64,000 nucleotides of DNA from Kribbella sp. ALI-6-A (GCF_001984195.1 NZ_MTQN01000012.1:1116001-1180000), one strand, 5' to 3'; positions 31,770-42,128 are shown, numbered from the stretch's first letter. Made by a program: numbers and translations. Notes: generated by a model from the letters alone, not told the origin.

Positions 31770-32326
31770 TGGATCCGCTCATCGGTGAGCGCTGCAGGTT
31801 GCGCGAGGTCCGGCTCGACGATCTCGACGACTACCTGGCGATCACCGGTGACGACCGGGTCACCAGCTGGCTGTCGTTCGACAGCTACACCAGGGACAGC
31901 GCCGCCCGCTCCGTGAGGTCGATCGTCGACCGCTCGGCCCGCGAGGACCGCCCCGACCACCTGTTCGCCGTCACCCGCCTGGACGACGACCGGATGATCG
32001 GCTTCGCGCGGCTGGGCCCGACCGGGGTCCAGGCCGCTCACCTCGGTTACGCGATCGGTTTCGACCACTGGGGTCGCGGCTTCGCCACCGACGCCGCCCG
32101 CACGATGCTCCGCTTCGCCTTCACCGACCTGTCCCTGCACCGCGTCAGCGCCGCGATCGGCCCGGAGAACCTGGCCTCGGTCGCCGTCGTCAAACGCCTC
32201 GGCTTCACCCACGAAGGCCGCATCCGCCACCACGTCTTCACCAACGGCGCCTGGCGCGACTCACTGCTCTACTCGATCCTCGAGCACGAGTGGTCGGGCA
32301 AACCGCCGGCGGACCAGCAGAGCTGA
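31769..32326 (+). CDS. RimJ/RimL-type GNAT acetyltransferase
   Basis: This 185-residue protein has typical GNAT segments: LIGERCRLREVRLDDLDDYLAI at the start, IGFARLGPTGVQAAHLGYAIGFDHWGRGFATDAARTMLRFAF (acetyl-CoA loop GRGFATD, about 107-113), and VSAAIGPENLASVAVVKRLGFTHEG near 128-152. It would acetylate an amine of a protein N-terminus or small molecule. Its ATG shares the A of the regulator's TGA stop, so the two genes are co-translated. Confidence 0.85.
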   Translation: MDPLIGERCRLREVRLDDLDDYLAITGDDRVTSWLSFDSYTRDSAARSVRSIVDRSAREDRPDHLFAVTRLDDDRMIGFARLGPTGVQAAHLGYAIGFDHWGRGFATDAARTMLRFAFTDLSLHRVSAAIGPENLASVAVVKRLGFTHEGRIRHHVFTNGAWRDSLLYSILEHEWSGKPPADQQS

Positions 32327-32419
32327 GCTCGCAGCGGCACCGGACGGTTCATCTGGTGCACATGTTCGTGTCATCGGACTCCTTGACAGTGGCTTGTCTG
32401 CACAAGGAGGGTTCGCGGG

Positions 32420-34066
32420 ATGACCGAAGCGCAACAGGTGCCGGAGTGGGCTGATCCGGAGGTGCCTGAGGAGCGGCTGGATTCGCAGGGGGTTTCCCGG
32501 CGGGGGCTGCTGCGGGGAGCCGGGCTGGTGGGTGGGGCGGGGTTGCTCGGAGTTGCCGGCGCTGGTGAGGCTGCGGCTGTGTCCGGGGGCGACCCGGAGC
32601 TGGTCTGGCTGGTCGGGGACCACCACGTGCACAGCCGCTACAGCCACGACGCGAAGTACGACTTCAGTCAGCTGGCGCAGCGGGGAGCGCAGTTCGGGCT
32701 GGACTGGATGGCGTTCACCGAGCACAGCAACTTCGGGCACGCCGACAAGGGTGCGGTGGCCGAGCAGGCCGAGGTGGTGAAGGCGCGGGCGGAGAACCCG
32801 CGGATGCTGATCTTCCAGGGGCTCGAGTGGTACATCCCGGCCGCGGAGCACGGCACCGTGCTGGTCGCGCCGGGGCCCAACGCCGTAGCGCTGCTGCAGG
32901 CCTTCGAGCGTGAGTACGACGGCAAGCTCACCAACCGCTCGGCCGACACCGCGGAGAACGAAGCGCACGCGGTGAAGGCCTTGCAGTGGCTGGCCGAGCA
33001 GAAGAAGCGCGGGTACGTCGACGACGTCCTGGTGCTCGCCAACCATCCGCTCCGGCTCGGCATCGACGCCCCGCACGAGCTGCGCGCCTGGCGGGACACC
33101 GGCGTCTGCATCGGCATGGAAGGCGCGCCCGGATCGCAGGGCGACGCCGAACCGGCCTGGGTTGCCTACCGCGGCGCCACCAACGCGCAGCGCGGCGAGT
33201 ATGTGAACGCACCCGGCACCGGTAGCCACCCCGGCTACCCGGCCGACGCGTACCGCACGTACGGCGGCTTCGACTGGGCGACCGCGACCGTTGGCGGGCT
33301 CTGGGACTCTCTGCTCGCCGAGGGCCGGCTGTTCTCGATCACGTCGAACAGCGACAACCACCGCACCATCTGGGACACGTGGAAGGACGGGGAGTTCCCG
33401 CCCGGGCAGACGTTCGACTCGCTCGGCTGGAAGCCCTCGCCGACCGACACCGGCGTACCGCAGGCCGGGAGCGACTTCTGGCCCGGCCAGTTCAGCCGGA
33501 CCCACGTCGGCGTCACCCGCTACTCCTACCTGGACGTGATGGCCGGACTACGTGCCGGCCGGGTCTGGGTGGACCACGGCCAGCTGGTCGACGGTCTGGA
33601 CGTCCGGCTAGCGACGGCCGGCTCCAAGAAGCGCGGCGTCACTCTGGGCGGACGGCTCAAGGCTCAGCGCGGCGAACGCCTGGAGCTGCGCGTCACCGTG
33701 ACCAGCGCGACCAGACCGAACTTCCACGGCGTCCTGCCGCGCCTGGCCCACCTGGACGTCATCCGTGGCGTGGTGACCGGCCCGGTGCGTGACCGCGACA
33801 GCTGGAAGGCACCCGACACCAGAGTGGTCGAGCAGCTCGACGTACGGCGCAAGTCGGGCACCTACACGCTGCACATCCCGCTGGGCCGGGCCGAGCGCAG
33901 CCACTACCTGCGGCTGCGCGGCAGCGACGGCCGCCGCAACGGTCCGGGCTACCTGGGCCGGGCGATCGATCCGTCCGGGCCGATCCAGCACCCGGTGAAC
34001 GACGGCGACCCGTGGCTGGACACCTGGCTCTACACCAACCCGATCTTCGTCGACGTCGGCCGGTGA
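32420..34066 (+). CDS. Tat-exported PHP-domain phosphoesterase
   Basis: This 548-residue protein has a twin-arginine signal (SRRGLLRGAGLVGGAGLLG, about 25-43). The PHP metal-binding motifs follow: GDHHVHSRYSHDA (about 66-78), FTEHSNFGHAD (about 99-109), ILVLANHP near 210 and ITSNSDNHR near 315. The C-terminal third (about 395-548) is beta-rich with no recognised domain. PHP proteins hydrolyse phosphoesters using two or three metals. Export folded through the Tat route fits metal loading in the cytoplasm. It could release phosphate from extracellular substrates. AAGGAGG lies 9 nt before the ATG. Confidence 0.85.
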   Translation: MTEAQQVPEWADPEVPEERLDSQGVSRRGLLRGAGLVGGAGLLGVAGAGEAAAVSGGDPELVWLVGDHHVHSRYSHDAKYDFSQLAQRGAQFGLDWMAFTEHSNFGHADKGAVAEQAEVVKARAENPRMLIFQGLEWYIPAAEHGTVLVAPGPNAVALLQAFEREYDGKLTNRSADTAENEAHAVKALQWLAEQKKRGYVDDVLVLANHPLRLGIDAPHELRAWRDTGVCIGMEGAPGSQGDAEPAWVAYRGATNAQRGEYVNAPGTGSHPGYPADAYRTYGGFDWATATVGGLWDSLLAEGRLFSITSNSDNHRTIWDTWKDGEFPPGQTFDSLGWKPSPTDTGVPQAGSDFWPGQFSRTHVGVTRYSYLDVMAGLRAGRVWVDHGQLVDGLDVRLATAGSKKRGVTLGGRLKAQRGERLELRVTVTSATRPNFHGVLPRLAHLDVIRGVVTGPVRDRDSWKAPDTRVVEQLDVRRKSGTYTLHIPLGRAERSHYLRLRGSDGRRNGPGYLGRAIDPSGPIQHPVNDGDPWLDTWLYTNPIFVDVGR

Positions 34067-34105
34067 CGATGGTCGCGGGCTTGGAGTGGTGGGGAGACTG
34101 GGGTT

Positions 34106-35014
34106 ATGACCGCCACGCTGCCGACCAGCCTTTCAGAGGCACTGCTCGATCCGGTGAGGGACGGCCTGGCCCGGATGATCATGACGAAGGTGGCCGGGCC
34201 GGATCCCCGTGCCGAGCGGAACCGGGTCCACAACACCCCCGGGCCTAGGTGGTTCGCGCCGGACCGCCCGATCCGCCGGGTGCACGGCGACGCGGCGATG
34301 TTCGCCGGCGGGCTGCGCGCGCTGCTGCTCCAGTCGCTGCACCCGCTGGCGATGGCCGCCGTTTCGGCGCACTCCGGCTACCGCGGCGACCCGTGGGGCC
34401 GGCTGCAGCGGACCAGCTTCTTCCTCGCCATCACCACGTACGGCGCGGAGGCTGACGCGGAGGAAGCGATCGCCAGGGTGAAGGCGGTGCACGAGCGTGT
34501 CCGCGGCACCAGCCCGGACGGTACGCCGTACCGGGCCGGTGATCCGCATCTGCTCAAGTGGGTGCACCTGGCCGAGATCGACAGCTTCCTGGCCGCCCAC
34601 CAGCAGTACGGCGTGGCGCCGCTCGACTCGGCCGAGCAGGACGGGTACGTCGAGGACACCGCTCGCGTCGCGCGCGCACTGGGCGTCGTCGACCCACCGA
34701 CGACGCTGCTGGAGCTGCGGCAGATGCTGGATTGGTACCGGCCCGAGCTGCGCGGCACCACCGAGGCGCGGCAGGCAGCGCGCTTCATCCTGATCCACCC
34801 GCCGGTGCCGTTGGCCGCGCGACCGGCGTACGGCGTACTGACGGCTGCTGCGATCGGCCTGCTGCCGTGGTGGTCGCGCTGGCCGTTGCGACTGCCCTAT
34901 CTGCCGCTGGCCGAAGGCACAGTGGTCCGCGCAGCCGGAGAAGGGCTCACGCGCACGATTCGCTGGGCGCTGACCTCACCGATCCTGGGAAATGTCGACA
35001 AAGCTACGGCCTGA
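34106..35014 (+). CDS. MpaB-family (DUF2236) oxygenase
   Basis: This 302-residue protein of the DUF2236/MpaB group contains RWFAPDRPIRRVHGDAAMFAGGLRALLLQSLHPLAMAAVSAHSGY near the start (the H-P and H-S-x-Y positions fit haem/metal-ligand residues), DPHLLKWVHLAEIDSFLAAHQQYG in the middle and LMALPLWWRWPLRLPYL-like hydrophobic segments near the end. MpaB is a haem oxygenase that cleaves a prenyl chain in mycophenolic acid synthesis; Lcp latex-cleaving enzymes are also related. The substrate here is unknown. No haem-binding proof is visible. Confidence 0.8.
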   Translation: MTATLPTSLSEALLDPVRDGLARMIMTKVAGPDPRAERNRVHNTPGPRWFAPDRPIRRVHGDAAMFAGGLRALLLQSLHPLAMAAVSAHSGYRGDPWGRLQRTSFFLAITTYGAEADAEEAIARVKAVHERVRGTSPDGTPYRAGDPHLLKWVHLAEIDSFLAAHQQYGVAPLDSAEQDGYVEDTARVARALGVVDPPTTLLELRQMLDWYRPELRGTTEARQAARFILIHPPVPLAARPAYGVLTAAAIGLLPWWSRWPLRLPYLPLAEGTVVRAAGEGLTRTIRWALTSPILGNVDKATA

Positions 35015-35092
35015 CCGGATTGAATGCGCATTCCTGCGCACGTCCGCGCGACCGGCGCGCTGAAACGCCCTTCGCGCCGGTAGTTTGCTCTC

Positions 35093-36301
35093 ATGTCTCC
35101 ACGCCCGCACCGACCGCTGCCGCTGGCGACGCCGGCCGGAGTCGAGGTGCTGACCAAGATCCTCACCCAGGGCCCGATCCCGCGGGTCGAGATCGCGCGC
35201 CGGACCGGGCTGTCCCAGGCGGCGGTGACGAAGGCGGTCGCGCCGCTGATCGAGGCCGGGTTCGTCACCGACCAGCCGGTCGCCGGCCCGGACGAGCCCG
35301 TCGAGAGCCAGCTCGGGATCGGGCGGCCGGTCAGTCCGCTGACGGTCGTCGCTGACACCGTCTCGGTGATCGGGGTGAAGGTGACGCCGACCGACCTGAT
35401 CGGCGTGACCACCGACCTCACCGCGGGGATCCGCGCCGTTCGGCACCATCAGCTGCCGGATCCTTCGGCGGAGACCGTGACGGAGAAGCTGGTCGCCCTG
35501 ATTCGCGAGCTGATGGAGATCGTCGACGACCCGGCGAACCTGGTGGGGCCGCTGATCGGCATCGGTGTCGCCGTGTCGGGCGATGTCGACGCGGCGCACG
35601 GAGTGGTGCGTGACTCGCCGTTCATGGGATGGCGGGACGTGCCGCTCGCGGCCACGCTGACCGAGCAGCTCGAGGTACCGGTCGTGGTGACGAACGACGT
35701 CCGGGCGCTGACCGTCGCGGAGCACTGGTTCGGGGTCGGGGTGAACGCCGATTCCTTCGCGGTGGTGACGATCGGGTCCGGGGTCGGGTGCGGGCTCTAC
35801 ATCAACGGCGAGGTGGTGTCCGGTGCGCACGGGGTGTCCGGCGAGCTCGGGCATTTGCCGTTGGCCCCTGGTGAGCTGGTCTGCACGTGTGGGCGGCGGG
35901 GATGCGTGGAGACGGTCGCGTCGTCCGACGCGATCCTCGCGCGGACACGGGAGACGACGGGGCAGCCGGACCTGGATCTGTCCGGCGCGATCGAGCTGGC
36001 GCACGCTGGCGACGAGCACGCGCGCGAGGCGTTCGACCGGGCCGGTGGCGTGATCGGGTCGGCGCTCGCCGCGATGGTGAACCTGGTCGGGCCCGAGTTG
36101 GTCGTGATCGCGGGCGAGGGCGTCGCGGACTACGACCTGTACGAGCAGCGGATGCGCGAGGCCTTCGCCGCCCACGCGTTCGGTGCCGCGGGCGACTGCC
36201 AGCTGATGCTGCGCTCGCACACCTTCGACGACTGGGCGCGCGGCGCCGCGGCCACGGTCATTCGTTCTTATGTGCGTGGCGAACCACCTCTGCGGCGCTG
36301 A
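35093..36301 (+). CDS. ROK-family transcriptional repressor
   Basis: This 402-residue protein has an N-terminal winged helix (about 15-70; LTKILTQGPIPRVEIARRTGLSQAAVTKAVAPLIEAGFV). A ROK domain follows with IGIGVAVSGDVD, VVVTNDVRALTVAEHWFG and GVGCGLYINGEVVSG. The ROK zinc motif is GHLPLAPGELVCTCGRRGCVE (about 252-272, three Cys and the His). NagC/XylR-type ROK repressors sense sugars or sugar phosphates. No sugar operon is adjacent; target genes may lie elsewhere, including the sialic-acid operon 25 kb away. The ATG has no clear ribosome site and may be leaderless. Confidence 0.85.
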   Translation: MSPRPHRPLPLATPAGVEVLTKILTQGPIPRVEIARRTGLSQAAVTKAVAPLIEAGFVTDQPVAGPDEPVESQLGIGRPVSPLTVVADTVSVIGVKVTPTDLIGVTTDLTAGIRAVRHHQLPDPSAETVTEKLVALIRELMEIVDDPANLVGPLIGIGVAVSGDVDAAHGVVRDSPFMGWRDVPLAATLTEQLEVPVVVTNDVRALTVAEHWFGVGVNADSFAVVTIGSGVGCGLYINGEVVSGAHGVSGELGHLPLAPGELVCTCGRRGCVETVASSDAILARTRETTGQPDLDLSGAIELAHAGDEHAREAFDRAGGVIGSALAAMVNLVGPELVVIAGEGVADYDLYEQRMREAFAAHAFGAAGDCQLMLRSHTFDDWARGAAATVIRSYVRGEPPLRR

Positions 36302-36315
36302 GCTGCAGAGGTGGT
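36283..36315. terminator. Bidirectional terminator overlapping the ROK stop
   Basis: ACCACCTCTGC (36283-36293) pairs perfectly with GCAGAGGTGGT (36305-36315) around an 11-nt loop. The ROK stop codon (36299-36301) is in the loop, and the convergent ParA-like gene ends at 36329. Confidence 0.75.
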
Positions 36316-36328
36316 GCGATCGCCGGGC

Positions 36329-36925
36329 TCAGCTGCGGGCCGCGGCCAGGATCTTGCGCCAGACCTTCTTGTACGACTCCAGGCCGTCCTCGGCCAGCGG
36401 GCCGGTCGGGCCGGCGGTGATCGAGACGCGCTCGGGGATCGAACCCCAGACCGGGATGTCCTCCTCGGCGTACTGCTGCATGGTCTCCTGGTAGGCGCGC
36501 GTGTAGGTGCGCGCCGAGCAGATCACCAGGCCGACCGGCGTGCCCTCCGGCACCAGCTCGAGCACGGCCTTCACCCGGGGCGTCTCGACGCCGCCGACGC
36601 GGGTCGGGATGACCACGATCCGGGCCCGCTCCAGCGCCTTGTTGAGCAGGCGTTCGTGCGACGGCGGCATGTCCACCACACCGATGCCCTCCGGTGGCAC
36701 CTTGTCCAGCGCCTTGGTCAGCAACCGCTCCGTCGGCGCCTCGGCGATCTCGATCCGGGCCAGGTGGTCGTCGTCCGACGTCTCGATCCAGTCCGCGGCA
36801 CTACCCTGCGGATCGGCGTCGACGAGGGTGGCGGTCCGGCGGTTCGACGATGCCAGCGCGGCGAGGTACACCGACGTGGTTGTCTTGCCGACCCCGCCCT
36901 TCAGTGCAGCTGTCACGATGATCAT
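36329..36925 (-). CDS. Orphan ParA-like ATPase
   Basis: This 198-residue protein has the deviant Walker A KGGVGKTTTSVYLA (about 9-22) and a Walker A' segment TLVDADPQGSAADW (about 34-47). The switch-II region GIGVVDMPPSHERLL replaces the usual D-x-P by DMPP, and VVIPTRVGGVETPRVKAVLELV follows. It is as short as the MipZ/Soj-like and plasmid ParA-like group. No ParB gene or parS-like site is nearby, and the gene stands alone between convergent ROK and divergent small genes, so it probably positions something other than the chromosome. I chose the ATG at 36925 since upstream sequence is non-conserved and basic. Confidence 0.85.
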   Translation of the reverse strand: MIIVTAALKGGVGKTTTSVYLAALASSNRRTATLVDADPQGSAADWIETSDDDHLARIEIAEAPTERLLTKALDKVPPEGIGVVDMPPSHERLLNKALERARIVVIPTRVGGVETPRVKAVLELVPEGTPVGLVICSARTYTRAYQETMQQYAEEDIPVWGSIPERVSITAGPTGPLAEDGLESYKKVWRKILAAARS

Positions 36926-37106
36926 GGAACCGACGCTACCCGGTTTCGTCCGATTTCCGGCGTGTCGTCGGCGTTGCCGAATCGCGTCGTGATAGTTGCC
37001 GACGGCGTCGAACTGGTTCAACGGCCCTTCAGCTCGGCCGGCCACCGGTCCAACCGGCAGGCGAAACCCGCTCGCACCTGTCGCCACCAGGCGGGAAGAT
37101 GCTGAG

Positions 37107-37376
37107 GTGGAAGCAACCGACGAGTGGTACGCAGAGGGCAGGTACTACGCGTTGACCGTGTTCAGCGAAGTGTCGAAACGCGACGGGCTCGGAGTGGAGC
37201 TGGAAGACGTCGCGCCGGCGCCCGGACGAGGGCTCGCGATGGTGATCTTCCGCGACGACTCGACGGGTATTCCTGTCGTCAGCACCACGACGTACCTCGC
37301 GGTTCCCGGCGAGGTCGTCACCCGCTTCACCGAGTACGCCCTCCGGAGACTGCTGCCGGAGGACGTACCCGAGTAG
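37107..37376 (+). CDS. Small conserved-looking hypothetical protein
   Basis: This 89-residue acidic protein begins (M)EATDEWYAEGRYYALTVFS and has a small alpha/beta pattern with GLAMVIFRDD and a C-terminal helix FTEYALRRLLPEDV. I cannot place it. The GTG at 37107 was chosen because GGGAAG lies about 8 nt upstream and the sequence before it is low-complexity, although an ATG at 36996 is in frame. It is divergent from the ParA-like gene and convergent with the betaine-binding gene. Confidence 0.5.
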   Translation: MEATDEWYAEGRYYALTVFSEVSKRDGLGVELEDVAPAPGRGLAMVIFRDDSTGIPVVSTTTYLAVPGEVVTRFTEYALRRLLPEDVPE

Positions 37377-37385
37377 TTCGCAGGA

Positions 37386-38348
37386 CTACTTGCCGAGCCA
37401 GGCGTCGACCTTCGCGCGGTTGGCGTCGACCCACTTCTGGGCGGCGGCGTCCGGGGTCAGCTTGTCCTCGGCGATGTACTTGGCGACCTGGTTCTGGTCG
37501 TCGTTGGTCCAGCTGAAGTTCTTCACCAGCTCGTACGCCGGGCTGCCGGAGTCGGCGAACTTCTTGGACACGATCTTGTCCAGGTCGTAGGCCGGGTAGT
37601 CGCAGGCCACCTTCGCCGGGTCGGCGTCGCAGCCGGGGGTGTACTTCGGCAGGTCGACCTTGACCAGCTTCAGCTCGTTGAAGAACCACTGCGGCTCGTA
37701 GAAGTAGCCGATCACCGGCTTCTTGTTCTTCTCCGCGTCCCGGAACGCCTGGATCAGCGCGGTCTCGCTGCCGGCGTAGACCACCTTGAAGTTCAGCTTC
37801 AGGTTCTTCACCAGGGCCTCGTCGTTGGTGACGAACGACGGGTCGCCGTCGAGAAGCTGGCCCTTGCCGCCGGACTCGGAGGTCTTGAACAGCGAGGCGT
37901 ACTTGTTCAGGTTCTTCCAGTCCTTGAGCTCCGGGTGCTGCGCGGCCAGCCACGGCGGCAGGTACCAGCCGATCACGCCCTTGTTGCCCGACGGGCCGAC
38001 CACGACGGCGACCTTCTGCTGCTCGACGTACTTCTTCTTCAGGTCCTCGTGACCCCAGTTCTCCAGCACCGCGTCGACCTCACCGGTGCCGAAGCCCTGC
38101 CAGGAGATCTCTTCCTTGAGGTTCTTCTTGTTCACCGTGCAGCCGAGGTCCTTGGTCGCGACGTAGGCGACCACCGCGGCGTTCGCCTCGTAGCCGACCC
38201 ACGGGCTGACGGCGAGGTTGAAGGTGCCGCACTCCTTACCGCCGGCAGCCGGCTTGTCCGCCTCGCCGACCTTCGCCCCGCCACAGGCGGTCAGGGCCAG
38301 CGCCAGCGCGCTCAGCACTCCGGCGGTCCGGAGCTTCTTCGTCACCAC
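37386..38348 (-). CDS. Glycine-betaine/proline-type binding lipoprotein
   Basis: This 320-residue protein has a lipobox LTAC (about 18-21) and then the ProX/OpuAC fold with aromatic residues that form betaine cages: LAVSPWVGYEAN (about 46-57), EISWQGFGTGEVDAVLENWGH (about 78-98), GVIGWYLPPWLA (about 124-135) and VIGYFYEPQWFF (about 213-224). It would bind a quaternary ammonium compound outside the membrane. It is the last gene of an ATPase-permease-binding protein operon. I chose GTG 38348 because AGGAG is 7 nt upstream; GTG 38345, which overlaps the permease stop (GTGA), is equally possible. Confidence 0.85.
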   Translation of the reverse strand: MVTKKLRTAGVLSALALALTACGGAKVGEADKPAAGGKECGTFNLAVSPWVGYEANAAVVAYVATKDLGCTVNKKNLKEEISWQGFGTGEVDAVLENWGHEDLKKKYVEQQKVAVVVGPSGNKGVIGWYLPPWLAAQHPELKDWKNLNKYASLFKTSESGGKGQLLDGDPSFVTNDEALVKNLKLNFKVVYAGSETALIQAFRDAEKNKKPVIGYFYEPQWFFNELKLVKVDLPKYTPGCDADPAKVACDYPAYDLDKIVSKKFADSGSPAYELVKNFSWTNDDQNQVAKYIAEDKLTPDAAAQKWVDANRAKVDAWLGK

Positions 38349-40315
38349 AGGTTGTCTCCTCTGACTGTTCCTCGGAACTTCCTCGTACGCCGCGTCATCC
38401 GCTGGGCCGTGGCCTGGGTGATCCGGTCGAGCATCACCCCGAGCAGCACGATCGCCAGCCCGGCCGCCAGGCCCTTGCCGTACAGCTCGCTCTGCGCGAA
38501 GCCGGCCGCCACGTCGTACCCCAGGGCGCCCGCGCCGACCAGGCCGCCGACGACGACCATCGACAGCACGTAGATCAGGCCCTGGTTGACCGCCAGCGTG
38601 ATCGCCCGGCGGGCCACCGGCAGCTGGACCTTGCTGATCACCTGCCAGGTGCTCGAGCCGACCGAGTTCGCCGCCTCGACGGTTGCCGTCGGCACCGCAC
38701 GGATGCCGTCGGCCACGATCTTCGTGGTTACCGGTACGGCGAACACGACCGCCGCCGCGATCGCGGTGAACCGGCTGGTCCCGAACAGGGCCAGGAACGG
38801 CACCAGGTACACGAACGGCGGCATCGTCTGCCCCGCGTCGAGCACCGGCCGGACCCACTGGTCGACCCGGCGGTTGCGTCCGGTCCAGACGCCGAGAACG
38901 ATGCCAACGGCAACCACCACGACGGTGGCCAGCAGGGTCGAGGCGAGCGTGACCATCGCGTCGTGCCAGACCCCGGTCCCGACCAGGAGCACCAGACAGA
39001 CCGCGGCGGGCAGCGCGGCCCGCCAGCCCCCGAGCACGAGTGCCAGCGCGACCACGACCGCGGTCACCAGCCACCAGGGCGACTCGGTGAGCAGCGCCTC
39101 GAGCGGATTGAGCACGCCGAGCGTCACCGCGTCGCGTACGCCGTACGTGAAACCGCCGAAAACGTCCTGGACCCAGGTCGTCGCGTCGGCGGTCGCGACG
39201 GCGATCGGGGAGCCGAGGTTCACACCGGTCGGGAACTCCGCGGCCCACAGATAGGTCCGGGAGAACCAGATCGCGACCAGTACGCCGACCGCCCCGGCGC
39301 CGAGCAGCACCTTGCGCCGCACGCTCGCGGTCCGCCACGGCCGGTCGCCCGCCGCGGTCGTCACGCGGTCGAGCACGATCGCCAGCACGACGATCGCGAG
39401 GCCGGCGTTGAACGCGACTCCGACGTCGAGCGTCTGCAGCGCCTTGAGCACGGTCTGGCCGAGGCCGGGCGCGTCGATCAGCGCGGCGACGGTGACCATC
39501 GACAGCGCGGCCATGATGGTCTGGTTGATGCCGACCACGACCGTGCTGCGCGACATCGGCAGCAGCACCTTGGCCAGGGTCTGGGCGCGGGTCGAGCCGA
39601 GCGACCGGGCCGCTTCGACGCTCTCGGCCGGCACCGAGCGGATCGCGTGGGCGGTCAGGCGGACGACGGGCGGCGCGGCGTAGATCAGCGTGGCGATGGT
39701 CGCCGCGGCCGGGCCGATCGCGAAGAACAGCGTCAGCGGCGCCAGGTACACGAAGGTCGGCAGCGTCTGCATCAGGTCGAGCACCAACGTGGCGACCTTG
39801 AAGAACCGGTCCGACAGCCCGGCCCAGATCCCCAGCGGGATCCCGGCCAGCAGCGCGAGCACGACGGCCGCGATCGTGAGCGAGAGCGTGTCCATGCTCT
39901 CCTGCCACAGCCCCTGCATCCCGATGAAGGTCAGCCCGGCGGCGGTCAGCAGCGCGACCTTCCAGTTACCGAAGGCCCACGCCAGGAACGCCGCGATCGC
40001 GACCACCCCGAGCCACCCGATCACCGGCACCGGCCGCCCGTACGACGGCTGGGCGATCCCGTTCTGGAGCAGGACGACGAGCTGGTCGACGACGACCCGG
40101 ATCGCGTCCGAGACCGCGTTCCCGCTGCCGACGACGCCGGCCTGCTCGGTCAGCCAGCGGTGGAACGGCGTCGTGTCCTGCCCGCCGAGGGCCAGGGTGT
40201 GGACGCCGCGCAGCACGAACCAGAGCGCGAGCCAGACGACGAGCAGGCCGCCGACGAGCACGATCCGCCGCGGCTTGCGCACGTGGAGCTCCAGAGAGCC
40301 GGTGATGGAGGCCAT
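38342..40315 (-). CDS. Double permease of the betaine-type ABC transporter
   Basis: This 657-residue membrane protein carries two ProW-type permease domains in tandem. Each has an EAA loop: AESVEAARSLGSTRAQTLAKVLLPMSR (about 245-272) and TATVEAANSVGSSTWQVISKVQLPVAR (about 555-585). Both are followed by a conserved VVGINQTIMAALSMV or LAVNQGLIYVLSMV segment. Most bacteria make the transporter from two copies of one permease, so this fusion fixes the two halves as different partners. It starts 1 nt after the ATPase stop. The substrate is inferred from the adjacent binding protein. Confidence 0.88.
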   Translation of the reverse strand: MASITGSLELHVRKPRRIVLVGGLLVVWLALWFVLRGVHTLALGGQDTTPFHRWLTEQAGVVGSGNAVSDAIRVVVDQLVVLLQNGIAQPSYGRPVPVIGWLGVVAIAAFLAWAFGNWKVALLTAAGLTFIGMQGLWQESMDTLSLTIAAVVLALLAGIPLGIWAGLSDRFFKVATLVLDLMQTLPTFVYLAPLTLFFAIGPAAATIATLIYAAPPVVRLTAHAIRSVPAESVEAARSLGSTRAQTLAKVLLPMSRSTVVVGINQTIMAALSMVTVAALIDAPGLGQTVLKALQTLDVGVAFNAGLAIVVLAIVLDRVTTAAGDRPWRTASVRRKVLLGAGAVGVLVAIWFSRTYLWAAEFPTGVNLGSPIAVATADATTWVQDVFGGFTYGVRDAVTLGVLNPLEALLTESPWWLVTAVVVALALVLGGWRAALPAAVCLVLLVGTGVWHDAMVTLASTLLATVVVVAVGIVLGVWTGRNRRVDQWVRPVLDAGQTMPPFVYLVPFLALFGTSRFTAIAAAVVFAVPVTTKIVADGIRAVPTATVEAANSVGSSTWQVISKVQLPVARRAITLAVNQGLIYVLSMVVVGGLVGAGALGYDVAAGFAQSELYGKGLAAGLAIVLLGVMLDRITQATAQRMTRRTRKFRGTVRGDNLW

Positions 40316-40316
40316 T

Positions 40317-41432
<1,116 letters not shown>

Positions 41433-41608
41433 AGTGATTCACCCTCGCATCCCCGGCGGCCGGGTTCGTCGTGAACCGCGACTTTATCGAATGCCCGAGT
41501 CCGCAGCGCCGGTCCGGGTGTCTGACCGCGCAAACATTCACCGGATCCTGACCAAACAGCGACCGGCCCACCCGCCCCCGGCGTACGGCGGACGGGCCGG
41601 GGCGCGGG

Positions 41609-42025
41609 TCACTTGGTGAAGGTCTTGACCTGGTTGTAGTTGCAGCTGACGATGCGGCGGTTGTCCGGGTTGCTGGCCCACTCGCCCTTGCAGAGGAAGC
41701 CCTCGAGCGTGACGTTCTCGGCGTACGCGTCGAGCGTGCAGTTCACCCCGCCGCCGCTGGCGCCGCCGTGATCCCAGCACGCCTGCCCGGTCGAGGCGCC
41801 CGGCCGGCGAACGAACAGCAGCACCGAGCGGTCGTCGACCTCCTGGTCGTCGACGTGCATCACGTTGCCGGTGTCGGTGTACGAGCCGACGCCGATGTTG
41901 TTGCCGGTACTGGTCTCCCACAGCCAGTTGACGTTGACGGCGCTGGCGCTGGTCGCGGTGACGGTGACCAGGGCGGCGGTGGCGGCCAGGCCGGCGGCGG
42001 CGCGGGCGAGCATTCGGGTCTTCAT
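41609..42025 (-). CDS. Small secreted four-cysteine protein
   Basis: This 138-residue protein has a clear Sec signal (MKTRMLARAAAGLAATAALVTVTATSASA). The mature part of about 109 residues has four cysteines (QACWDHGG, VNCTLD, FLCKGE, VSCNYN), which suggests two disulfide bonds and an extracellular role. Other segments are GNNIGVGSYTDTGNVMHVDDQEVDDRSVLLFVRR and a C-terminal RRIVSCNYNQVKTF. I do not recognise the family. I chose ATG 42025 because GAGGAG is 7 nt upstream. It is followed by the betaine operon on the same strand and preceded by the haemoglobin gene. Confidence 0.65.
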   Translation of the reverse strand: MKTRMLARAAAGLAATAALVTVTATSASAVNVNWLWETSTGNNIGVGSYTDTGNVMHVDDQEVDDRSVLLFVRRPGASTGQACWDHGGASGGGVNCTLDAYAENVTLEGFLCKGEWASNPDNRRIVSCNYNQVKTFTK

Positions 42026-42128
42026 CGGCGTTCTCCTCACTGGGGGACCTCGGGGCGGGGTCCGCTGCGGGAAACGCTCGGCGCAAGCAGCCGACCGGCA
42101 AATACGTTGCAGGAACCTGCAACGCCGG

